A model generated the notes under the pieces. The model made no database searches. It was given only the letters and a program-made list of their open reading frames with translations, and was not told the origin of the DNA. Of a stretch of DNA of 64,000 nucleotides, positions 53,938 through 61,756 are shown in pieces. The first letter of the stretch is position 1, and the number at the start of each line of letters is the position of its first letter. Made by a program: the position numbers and the translations under genes. The stretch comes from G963675935 sp963719005 (GTDB taxonomy: Bacteria; Planctomycetota; Planctomycetia; Pirellulales; Thermoguttaceae): the NCBI GenBank assembly GCA_963719005.1, contig CAVRAR010000001.1, forward strand, positions 1 to 64,000. The letters are read 5' to 3'.

Positions 53938-54927
53938 ATGAATCGCACGTCACACACGAAGGGTTTTACCTTGGTCGAGTTGCTCGTGGTCATCACGATC
54001 ATCGGCATTTTGATTGCGCTGCTGCTGCCTGCCGTTCAGGCGGCGCGCGAGGCGGCCCGCAAGGCCCAATGCAACAATCACCTGAAACAGTTGGCGCTCG
54101 GTTGCATGACCCACGAGCAAGCGAATGGCTTTTTCCCAACCGGCGGCTGGGGTTATTGGTGGCAGGGCGATCCAGACCGCGGTTTCAACCGCCGTCAGCC
54201 CGGCGGATGGATCTATAACATCCTGCCTTTCATCGAGCAGGAACCGCTGCACGCAATAGGCTCGGGCATGACTGCGGCCGCTAAGATGTCGGCGCTCACA
54301 ACCGTGGGGCGGACAACGCTCCCGGTCCTGCATTGCCCCTCGCGCCGCGAACCGATTCTCTACCCCGCCACGTGGGGCCAGACCGTCAACGTCACTCCGT
54401 CTCCCGACGGCCTGGCCGCGCGCACCGATTACGGCGCCAACTCGGGCTCGCACCAAAACTTCTACGTATTCCCCTACGGCACTCCTGCCAACGTAACGGA
54501 TCCCGACGCCCCAGGGTATGCATGGCCCACGTCCGACTTGAACAACTTTGACGGTGTGTTCTATCCCACAAGCATGATCCGCATGGCGGATATCATCGAC
54601 GGCGCCAGCAATACGTGTCTGTTGGGCGAGAAATATATGAACCCTGATCACTACTACGACGGAACGGATGCCGCCGACAACAACTCGGCGTATGAGGGTT
54701 ATGATTGGGATACTGAACGATGGTGCCTTCCGGGAAACGCCACGCCAATGCAGGACTCCTCAGGCTATACCAACGATTCCGCTTACGGCAGCGCCCATCC
54801 TGGCAGCTTCAACATGGCCCTCTGCGACGGCTCGGTTCGCACGATCAATTACTCGATCGACGTGACCACATTCGCCCATCTCTGCATCCGCAACGACGAG
54901 ATAGCGATCGACCCCAGCAAGCTGTAA
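53938..54927 (+). CDS. DUF1559 protein with prepilin-type N-terminus
   Basis: 329 aa. The N-terminus has the type IV pilin-like GFTLVELLVVITIIGILIAL followed by LLPAVQAAREAARKAQC, the planctomycete DUF1559 signature. C-terminal SAHPGSFNMALCDGSVRTI is the matching H-x-G/D-G box. Processed by a prepilin peptidase; role in planctomycetes unknown. Starts 40 nt after the FecR gene, in the same direction. Confidence 0.95.
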   Translation: MNRTSHTKGFTLVELLVVITIIGILIALLLPAVQAAREAARKAQCNNHLKQLALGCMTHEQANGFFPTGGWGYWWQGDPDRGFNRRQPGGWIYNILPFIEQEPLHAIGSGMTAAAKMSALTTVGRTTLPVLHCPSRREPILYPATWGQTVNVTPSPDGLAARTDYGANSGSHQNFYVFPYGTPANVTDPDAPGYAWPTSDLNNFDGVFYPTSMIRMADIIDGASNTCLLGEKYMNPDHYYDGTDAADNNSAYEGYDWDTERWCLPGNATPMQDSSGYTNDSAYGSAHPGSFNMALCDGSVRTINYSIDVTTFAHLCIRNDEIAIDPSKL

Positions 54928-54968
54928 TTTGCCGGAGTGGCGGACATTGGCCCGCGTTTCTCGCCGCG

Positions 54969-55598
54969 TCACGGCTTTTGGCCCAAAAGGTGCTGGATGC
55001 CCTGCAGTCCGTTGAGGAACATCTGCACGGCCAACACGGTCAGCACCATTCCCATCAGCCGCTCGCAGGCCCTCAATCCGCGCTGCCCCAGCAGCCGGCT
55101 GAACCCCGGCGCCAACATCAGAATTGTCGTTGCCAGCGCCCAGGCCACGATCAACGCCGTCACCCACAGCCCAAGCTGTTCGGGCTCGGAAGCGAAAATC
55201 ATAATGGTGGCCATGGTCGAAGGGCCGGCGACCAACGGCACCGCCAGCGGCACAATGAACGGCTCCCCCTCGGTCGGATCTTCGCTGTGGACGCCCAAAT
55301 GACCCGAGTTGGGAAAAATCATTCCCACGGCAATCAAGAAGAGCAGCACGCCGCCGGAGATATACAGCGCGTGCGCGGTGATATTGAGCAGGCTCATCAG
55401 TGCTGGCCCGAAGAACAAGAAAAGCAGGAGAATCAGCAGAGCAAAGACGCTTTCGCGCGCCACAACCCACGCCCGCCGTCTATCCTTCACGTCCTTCAGA
55501 TAGACCATGAACAACGGCGTGTTCCCGATCGGATCCATCACCAGAAAAAGCGTCAAGACGGCGGAAGCAAGTTTCATGGCGATCTCCAGTAGCCCCAC
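54969..55598 (-). CDS. MarC family integral membrane protein
   Basis: 209 aa, six membrane helices. LFLVMDPIGNTPLFMVYL and VPLAVPLVAGPSTMATIM are the paired MarC motifs. Despite the name, drug export is not established for the family. Confidence 0.92.
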   Translation of the reverse strand: MGLLEIAMKLASAVLTLFLVMDPIGNTPLFMVYLKDVKDRRRAWVVARESVFALLILLLFLFFGPALMSLLNITAHALYISGGVLLFLIAVGMIFPNSGHLGVHSEDPTEGEPFIVPLAVPLVAGPSTMATIMIFASEPEQLGLWVTALIVAWALATTILMLAPGFSRLLGQRGLRACERLMGMVLTVLAVQMFLNGLQGIQHLLGQKP

Positions 55599-55707
55599 GA
55601 CTCATGCATTTGCGTAGCAGTCTACCGCCAATCCCCCCCGATGTCGATAGCGACGCCCTTGTATCGAGACAATCCATCATTGATAATGACTTGGCCGTTT
55701 ATGTATT

Positions 55708-55783
55708 AGGCACACGCCGGGTGCCGTTCGTCCGGTCGGCGATTTTGCGAACATGGCACAACAACGGCACACGGCGTGTGCCT
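55708..55783. repeat. REP-like inverted repeat upstream of the helicase gene
   Basis: AGGCACACGCCGGGTGCCGT (55708) and ACGGCACACGGCGTGTGCCT (55764) pair with one mismatch, 34 bp apart. It sits 34 bp before the ATG at 55817. Confidence 0.85.
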
Positions 55784-55816
55784 TATACCCTCCGCCTCGG
55801 GCCGGCCCCAACTCCG

Positions 55817-57958
55817 ATGCCGACGACTGCCACGATCGATGAACTCCTGGCCGGACTGAACCCTCGACAGCGCGAGGCGGCCACCCATGGCGATTCGCCG
55901 CTGTTGATCGTGGCCGGCGCCGGAACCGGAAAAACCGCCACGCTGGTCCATCGGGTCGCTTGGCTGATCGCCCAGGGGGTCGATCCCGGCCGAATCCTGC
56001 TGCTGACTTTCACCCGCCGCGCCGCCGCCGAAATGCTGCGACGGGCCGAGAATCTTCTTCGGCGGCTCGGCCGTCCCGGCACGACGCGCGTCTGGGGTGG
56101 CACGTACCACGCTATCGCCACCCGCCTGTTGCACCGCTACGGCAAAGCCATCGGCCTGCCGCCGCACTTCACGGTTCACGACCGGTCCGATTCCGAAGAC
56201 TTGATGAACGTCGTCCGCACCGATCTGAATCTGGCCAAGACCGACAAGCGGTTCCCGAAGAAAGGGACGTGCATGGCGATCTACAGCCGATGCGTCAACG
56301 CCCGCGAAAAGCTCGAACTCGTGCTGAAGCATCATTTCCCCTGGTGCCAGGATTGGCACGACGAGTTGAAGCAGCTTTTCGACGGCTACGTCGACCGCAA
56401 GGAGTCGGCCAGCGTGCTCGACTACGACGACTTGCTCCTCTTCTGGCACGCCCTGCTGGATCGTGAAACGGCGCAAGGTGGGGCAGACATTCCTGTCTGC
56501 CAAATGCCTGCAATCTCCGATGGCAGACAGGAATGTCTGCCCCACCGTCCAGCGACTGCGCCCCACCGCCAATCGGCTGGCGACGCCATTCGTAAACTCT
56601 TCGATTGCATCCTCGTCGATGAGTACCAAGACACCAACACCCTTCAGGCCGAAATCCTCTATGGGCTTTCTCCGGAGGCCAAAGGGCTCACGGTGGTCGG
56701 CGACGACGCCCAGTCGATCTACGCCTTTCGCGCCGCCACGGTGCGCAACATTCTCGACTTCCCCAAACACTACAAGAATACGACGATCGTCACGCTCGAA
56801 CAGAACTACCGCAGCACGCAGCCGATCCTCGATGCCACCAACGGCGTGATCGGATTGGCCAAGGAGCGATACGCCAAGAACCTTTGGTCCGAGCGGGCCG
56901 ACGGCGATCGCCCCTGCCTGGTCAATTGCGAGGACGACACCGATCAGGCGGAATACATCATCCGCAAGATTCTCGAACACCGCGAGGCCGGCGTCGATCT
57001 GCGGCGGCAGGCGGTGCTCTTCCGGGCGTCGCATCACAGCATCCTCTTGGAAGCCGAGTTGGCCCGGGCCAAAATCCCCTTCCACAAGTACGGCGGGCTG
57101 AAGTTCGTCGAGGCTGCGCACGTGAAGGACTTGATGGCCTTCCTGCGGCTGGCCGAAAACCCGCGCGACATGGTTTCCGGCTCGCGGCTCTTGCCGCTTC
57201 TGCCGGGCATCGGGCCGGGCAAGGCGCGGCAGTTGATGGACACGCTGCTGGCCGCCGGCGGCAGTTTCGACGCCTGGACCGACTGGCGTCCGCCCGCCGG
57301 GGCGACAAAAGCGTGGCCGAGGTTTGTCAAACTGCTGGCCGACTTGACCGACACGCACGACGATCTGCCGACGCAAGTCGGCCGCGTTCGCAAGTTCTAC
57401 ACGCCGCTGTTGGAGGCCAAGTACGACCACGTCGAGCCGCGGCTCCGCGACCTGGAGCAGTTGGAGTTGATCGCGTCGCGTTATCGCAGCCGGTCGCGGA
57501 TGCTGCTGGAGTTGACGCTCGACCCGCCGAGTTCGACGCAAGACCTTGCCGGCCCGCCCACGCTGGACGACGATTACCTCGTGCTGAGCACAATCCATTC
57601 CGCCAAGGGCTTGGAATGGGACGCGGTCTACGTAATCCACGCCGCCGACGGCAACATCCCGTCCGACATGGCGACGAAGAACCCGGCCGAGATCGAAGAG
57701 GAGCGACGTCTGTTCTACGTCGCCTTAACCCGGGCGAAGAACTGGCTCTACGTCTGTTACCCCTTGCGATACTACTGGCCCGGCCGCAGCGACCATCACA
57801 GCTTTTCCCAGCGCACCCGCTTCCTGCCCGACAAGCTCCTAAGATGTTTCGAGCAGTGCGTGACCGATCCGTTCGACGACGATGACGACATGGACGAGCC
57901 CCACTACCGCACCACCAGCCGCTCGGTGCGGCGGCGGACGAAGGATTTGTGGGGATAA
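55817..57958 (+). CDS. UvrD/Rep-type superfamily 1 helicase
   Basis: 713 aa. Motifs: I IVAGAGTGKTATLVHR, Ia LLTFTRRAAAEM, II DEYQDTN, III VGDDAQSIYAFR, IV LEQNYRSTQPILDA, V STIHSAKGLEWDAVYV, VI FYVALTRAKNWL. An inserted palindrome-derived peptide (residues about 221-243) lies just before motif II. The ATG at 55817 begins the protein-like part (MPTTATIDELLAGLNPRQRE). Confidence 0.93.
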   Translation: MPTTATIDELLAGLNPRQREAATHGDSPLLIVAGAGTGKTATLVHRVAWLIAQGVDPGRILLLTFTRRAAAEMLRRAENLLRRLGRPGTTRVWGGTYHAIATRLLHRYGKAIGLPPHFTVHDRSDSEDLMNVVRTDLNLAKTDKRFPKKGTCMAIYSRCVNAREKLELVLKHHFPWCQDWHDELKQLFDGYVDRKESASVLDYDDLLLFWHALLDRETAQGGADIPVCQMPAISDGRQECLPHRPATAPHRQSAGDAIRKLFDCILVDEYQDTNTLQAEILYGLSPEAKGLTVVGDDAQSIYAFRAATVRNILDFPKHYKNTTIVTLEQNYRSTQPILDATNGVIGLAKERYAKNLWSERADGDRPCLVNCEDDTDQAEYIIRKILEHREAGVDLRRQAVLFRASHHSILLEAELARAKIPFHKYGGLKFVEAAHVKDLMAFLRLAENPRDMVSGSRLLPLLPGIGPGKARQLMDTLLAAGGSFDAWTDWRPPAGATKAWPRFVKLLADLTDTHDDLPTQVGRVRKFYTPLLEAKYDHVEPRLRDLEQLELIASRYRSRSRMLLELTLDPPSSTQDLAGPPTLDDDYLVLSTIHSAKGLEWDAVYVIHAADGNIPSDMATKNPAEIEEERRLFYVALTRAKNWLYVCYPLRYYWPGRSDHHSFSQRTRFLPDKLLRCFEQCVTDPFDDDDDMDEPHYRTTSRSVRRRTKDLWG
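56478..56545. repeat. Palindromic REP-like element inserted in the helicase gene
   Basis: Perfect 25-bp arms (GTGGGGCAGACATTCCTGTC..., 56478-56502, and its complement at 56521-56545) with an 18-bp spacer. The reading frame goes through it, adding GGADIPVCQMPAISDGRQEC-type residues. A half-site of the same word lies at 46966-46991. Confidence 0.9.
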
Positions 57959-57978
57959 GCAGAGTGGGCTGGAGCCCA

Positions 57979-58200
57979 TTAGCCCGAAGGGCTTCCGTAA
58001 GATAGCCCAGGGTTGCCACATAGCGGCTACCCTGGGAGACGGTGGACAACTTCGCCATTTCAACCCCGAAGGGGTTGCGTAAGTGTGGCGTGCCCCCTTA
58101 CGAAACCCCGTTGGGGTTTTGAGTGTTTTTCGGCACCCTGAACCCAGGGTAGCCGCTGCGCGGCAACCCTGGGCTGGCCTACGAAAGCCCTTCGGGCTAA
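57979..58200. repeat. Long imperfect inverted repeat
   Basis: Outer arms TTAGCCCGAAGGGCTT and AAAGCCCTTCGGGCTAA. Next, CCCAGGGTTGCC...AGCGGCTACCCTGGG is mirrored by CCCAGGGTAGCCGCTGCG...CAACCCTGGG. The centre has AACCCCGAAGGGGTT and AAACCCCGTTGGGGTTTT. It fills most of the space between two genes on the same strand. Confidence 0.8.
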
Positions 58201-58311
58201 CAGGGCAACCAATGCTACAGATTGCAGGTTGCGTTCGGAGACATGCCAATTGTGTTGGCACATTTCCCCGATCTTGGTAGACTTAGGTGCGGCCAAAATG
58301 AGGAATGATTT

Positions 58312-59418
58312 ATGGTCTATCGCGGCAAAGTGAAAAATGGAGTTGTCGTGCTTGAGAACGGCACCGGATTGGCGGACGGGACGGAGGTCCGTGTCGAACC
58401 GTGTTCGCGGGACGATGGCAGCGCGGTCGAATATCCAACGTTGGCCGAGCAGTTCGCCGACATAATCGGAACTGTCCCGGAGTTGCCGCCCGACATGGCG
58501 GCCCAACACGACGACTATCGACACGGAACGAAGGATCACGCACTGATCGATGAGAAGGCATATCAGTTAGCCAAGAACTATTTACCGAGTCGGAACATCG
58601 CGGGCGTAACGGTGGACGTTATCGAGAAGTACCTGAATCCGCTAACGCTTAACCCGAAGCCAACATCGAAAAAGGACATTTATCACAGAATTCTTGAGTC
58701 CGCACAGAACGCCAACATGAAAGCGAGCGTAATCGGACGATCGATAGGTGGCGTAGAGAAACTGGCCCTGGTACTGGAGGGGTTCAACCCAGGAGCCGTC
58801 TTGGACAAGTATGCGGGGGACTGGGAAGCCGTCCTCAGAGATATTGTGGAAACGCTCGAGCCGAGGGGTAAAATCCGCACGACGCCTCTGAGCATTTGGC
58901 CGCGTTACTGCCAGACAATTCTCTCCGCCGCGAGGTTCATGGAGCAGTTTTCGTCGGCTTCGGACTTCTTCGGTTGGGTCGACTTCTTTGACGGGGACGA
59001 AAGAGCGCGCGCAAGCCTACCCATGCTTTTGAGTCAAGAGATTGAAGGCGTCGGCTTTGCGCTGTCGTGTGATTTTCTGAAAGAAATGGGCTACATCAAC
59101 TTCCCCAAGCCGGATCGCCATCTTCGAGATATTTTCACAGCTCTACGCCTTTGCCAAGACAAGGCCGACGACTACCAATTGTTCAAGGCGATTGTTCGGG
59201 TTGCGGGCCATGCCGGGGTAAGTGCGTACAACGCGGACAAGGTATTCTGGCTGATTGGAAGCGGCAATTTCTACAGCGATCTTCATCTCGGCAAGCAAGG
59301 GAAGATTGGAAGTCGGAAGGGGGAATTCATTGAGTATGCAGCGCCTTTGCTCGGCAGAACCACTTCCAACGTCGATGACGTAGAGGTCAGCGAACCTGCA
59401 CGAAAGCCCTCACCCTAG
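58312..59418 (+). CDS. Fusion of an antitoxin-like N-terminus with an HhH-like DNA-binding domain
   Basis: 368 aa. Residues 1-82 (GKVKNGVVVLENGTGLADGT; LPPDMAAQHDDYRHGT) match small planctomycete antitoxin-like proteins that normally end there. Residues 100-345 are a helical domain with EIEGVGFALSCDFLKEMGYI and FPKPDRHLRDIFTALRLC, resembling an HhH-GPD-like pattern with GxGxxxA..FL and KPD. No catalytic assignment is made. The last residues and stop come from a palindromic repeat. Confidence 0.6.
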   Translation: MVYRGKVKNGVVVLENGTGLADGTEVRVEPCSRDDGSAVEYPTLAEQFADIIGTVPELPPDMAAQHDDYRHGTKDHALIDEKAYQLAKNYLPSRNIAGVTVDVIEKYLNPLTLNPKPTSKKDIYHRILESAQNANMKASVIGRSIGGVEKLALVLEGFNPGAVLDKYAGDWEAVLRDIVETLEPRGKIRTTPLSIWPRYCQTILSAARFMEQFSSASDFFGWVDFFDGDERARASLPMLLSQEIEGVGFALSCDFLKEMGYINFPKPDRHLRDIFTALRLCQDKADDYQLFKAIVRVAGHAGVSAYNADKVFWLIGSGNFYSDLHLGKQGKIGSRKGEFIEYAAPLLGRTTSNVDDVEVSEPARKPSP

Positions 59419-59441
59419 CCCTCTCCCGGCGGGAGAGGGGA
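59408..59441. repeat. REP-like palindrome supplying a stop codon
   Basis: CCCTAGCCCTCTCCCGGCGG, then GAGAGGGGAC: CCCTCTCCC pairs with GGGAGAGGG. The TAG is the stop of the gene at 58312-59418. Confidence 0.8.
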
Positions 59442-59451
59442 CAATTGGCGC

Positions 59452-61551
59452 TTACACCGCCCCGGCCAGCACGGCCTTCTTCCGCTCGGCAATCACTTCT
59501 TCTTCGAGGCTTTTGGGCAGGCGCTTGTAGCGGGCGAATTCCATTGTGAAGGTGCCCTGGCCTTGCGTCATGCTGCGCAGATCGGTCGAGTAGCCGAACG
59601 TTTCGGCGAGCGGCACTTCGCCTTCGATGCGGGTGTCGGCGCCGCACATCTCGGTCGAGAGAACCAGGCCGCGGCGGGAGGTTAGATTGCCGACTACCGA
59701 GCCTTGGAACTGGCTGGGACACTCGATTTCGATCTTCATCACCGGCTCGAGCAGCACCGGCTTCGTCTTCGCGAAGTTCTCGCGCATGCACGTCTGGGCA
59801 CAAACCTGGAACGCCATGTCGGAACTGTCAACCTCGTGGTAGGAGCCGTCCTCGATGTACACCGCCAATCCGACGACGGGATACTTGGCGATCGGGCCCT
59901 TGGCCAGCATCGAGCGAAAACCCTTTTCGATGGCGGGAATGTACTGCTTCGGGATTCGCCCGCCGACGACTTGTTCCTCGAACAGGAAATTCTCTTCGGC
60001 CTCCGGCGGCAGCACGTCGAGGCGGCCGACGATGTGGGCGTACTGGCCCGAGCCGCCGGTCTGCTTGCGGTGCCGGGTGTTGAACTCGGCGGCCTGGGTG
60101 GGCGATTCGCGGTAGTTCACCTTCGGAGCCCCGACCTCGACCTCGACGCGATACTCGCGGCGAATCCGCTCGACGTAAATCTCCAAGTGCAGTTCGCCCA
60201 TGCCGGCGATGATCGTCTCGCCCGTCTCTTCTTCGGTCGTGACGTGCAGCGTCGGGTCCTCGCGGCGAAAACGGTGCAGGGCCTTGCTCAAGCGGTCGGC
60301 GCCGTCGCGGGTCAGCGGGGCGATGGCCATGCGAATGACCGGCTGGGGCACGAACATGTTTTGCAGCGTGCAGTATTTCGGCTCCGAGGCGTAGGTGTCG
60401 CCGCTGGCGCACTCGACGCCCAGCACGGCCACGATGTCGCCGGCGTCGGCCGAGTCGATGTCCTCGCGCTGGTCTGCGTGCATCCGCAAGATGCGGCTGA
60501 AGCGCTCCTTGCGGCCGGTGCGCTGGTTGAAGTACATGCCGCCCTTGCTGAAGCGGCCCTGATAAATCCGCATGAATGTCAACGTGCCGTACGGGTCTTC
60601 CACCATTTTGAACGCCATCGCCACGGTCGGCTTCTCGGGATCGGGCGTCAGCAGCATTTCCTCATGCGAGCCGTCGCGGCTCCAGGCGTACGCCTTCGTT
60701 TCGACGTCGAGCGGCGAAGGAAGCAGTCGAACCACGGCATCCAACAACGGCTGCACCCCCTTGTTGCGATAGGCCGAGCCCAGGAACACAGGCGTAAACT
60801 CCAACTCGGCCGCCGCCGCGCGGGCCACGTCGTAAATCAACTCCACCGCCGGCTCCTCCTCGGCCAGCAGCATCGCCATCAGTTCGTCGCTGTAGATCGA
60901 GAGCGATTCGAGCAGATGATGCCGCGCCGAGCGAGCTTCGTCGGCCAAATCGGCCGGGATTTCCTCGATGCGGACGTCTTCGCCGTTTTCGCCGTCGAAA
61001 TAGAACGCTTTTTGCAGAACCAGATCGACTACGCCCTCGAACGCCGCCTCGCGGCCGATGGGAATCTGCATCAGCACCGCGTCGCAACTCAATTTGGCCC
61101 GCAACTGTTCGACGACCTTGGCCGGATCGGCCCCGACGCGATCCATCTTGTTGATGAACGCCAGCCGGGGAACGTGGTAGCGCCGCATTTGGCGGTCGAT
61201 CGTCAGCGATTGGGCCTGCACGCCGCCGACGGCGCAGAGCACCAGCACGGCGCCGTCGAGCACGCGCAGGCTCCGCTCGACCTCGACGGTGAAATCGACG
61301 TGGCCGGGGGTGTCGATCAGGTTGATCGTAGCGTCGCCCCACTCGACCTGCGTGGCGGCGCTGGTGATGGTGATACCGCGTTCCCTCTCCAACTCCATGT
61401 GGTCCATCGTAGCGCCGCCGCCGGAGCCGTCGTGGACTTCCTGCATGCGGTGGATTCGGCCGGCGTAGAACAAGATGCGCTCGCTGAGCGTGGTCTTGCC
61501 CGAGTCGATGTGGGCCGAAATGCCGATGTTACGCAGTTTGGTGAGGTCCAT
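59452..61551 (-). CDS. fusA: Elongation factor G (EF-G homologue)
   Basis: 699 aa. GTPase domain: G1 AHIDSGKTTLSERIL, G3 DTPGHVDF, G4 NKMD. Then domains II-V with YRESPTQAAEF and GMGELHLEIYVERI. Catalyses translocation, or in a paralogue ribosome recycling; only one copy is visible. It stands alone rather than beside tufA/rpsL, so it may be the second EF-G. The start MDLTKLRNIGISAHIDSGKT is standard. Confidence 0.93.
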   Translation of the reverse strand: MDLTKLRNIGISAHIDSGKTTLSERILFYAGRIHRMQEVHDGSGGGATMDHMELERERGITITSAATQVEWGDATINLIDTPGHVDFTVEVERSLRVLDGAVLVLCAVGGVQAQSLTIDRQMRRYHVPRLAFINKMDRVGADPAKVVEQLRAKLSCDAVLMQIPIGREAAFEGVVDLVLQKAFYFDGENGEDVRIEEIPADLADEARSARHHLLESLSIYSDELMAMLLAEEEPAVELIYDVARAAAAELEFTPVFLGSAYRNKGVQPLLDAVVRLLPSPLDVETKAYAWSRDGSHEEMLLTPDPEKPTVAMAFKMVEDPYGTLTFMRIYQGRFSKGGMYFNQRTGRKERFSRILRMHADQREDIDSADAGDIVAVLGVECASGDTYASEPKYCTLQNMFVPQPVIRMAIAPLTRDGADRLSKALHRFRREDPTLHVTTEEETGETIIAGMGELHLEIYVERIRREYRVEVEVGAPKVNYRESPTQAAEFNTRHRKQTGGSGQYAHIVGRLDVLPPEAEENFLFEEQVVGGRIPKQYIPAIEKGFRSMLAKGPIAKYPVVGLAVYIEDGSYHEVDSSDMAFQVCAQTCMRENFAKTKPVLLEPVMKIEIECPSQFQGSVVGNLTSRRGLVLSTEMCGADTRIEGEVPLAETFGYSTDLRSMTQGQGTFTMEFARYKRLPKSLEEEVIAERKKAVLAGAV

Positions 61552-61675
61552 ATCCCGCCTCGCGATGCCGAGCCTTGTATTATAGGCTCTCCTTGTCACT
61601 TGTGCAAGCGGGCTATGTGGCCCTCCGGAGAACGGGAGAACGGAGAACGTAGAACTGCAAAGTCCGCCGGAACGT

Positions 61676-61756
61676 CATTCTGAGGGCAGCGATGAATCTT
61701 CGGGCCGCGACGCAAGCTCCTGGGCACGAACGAGGTTCTTCGCTGCGCTCAGAATG
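61676..61756. repeat. REP-like inverted repeat overlapping the kinase stop
   Basis: CATTCTGAGGGCAGCG at 61676 and CGCTGCGCTCAGAATG ending at 61756 pair, with GATGAATCTTCG and GAACGAGGTTCTT between. The right end (CATTCTGA on the minus strand) supplies the TTC-TGA end of the kinase gene. Confidence 0.8.

Noticed and set aside
55706..57640. 644-codon minus-strand frame opposite the helicase
   Set aside because: High-GC antisense shadow; the helicase motifs on the plus strand are unambiguous.
59704..61683. 659-codon plus-strand frame opposite EF-G
   Set aside because: Antisense shadow with no recognisable domain, while EF-G is clear on the minus strand.
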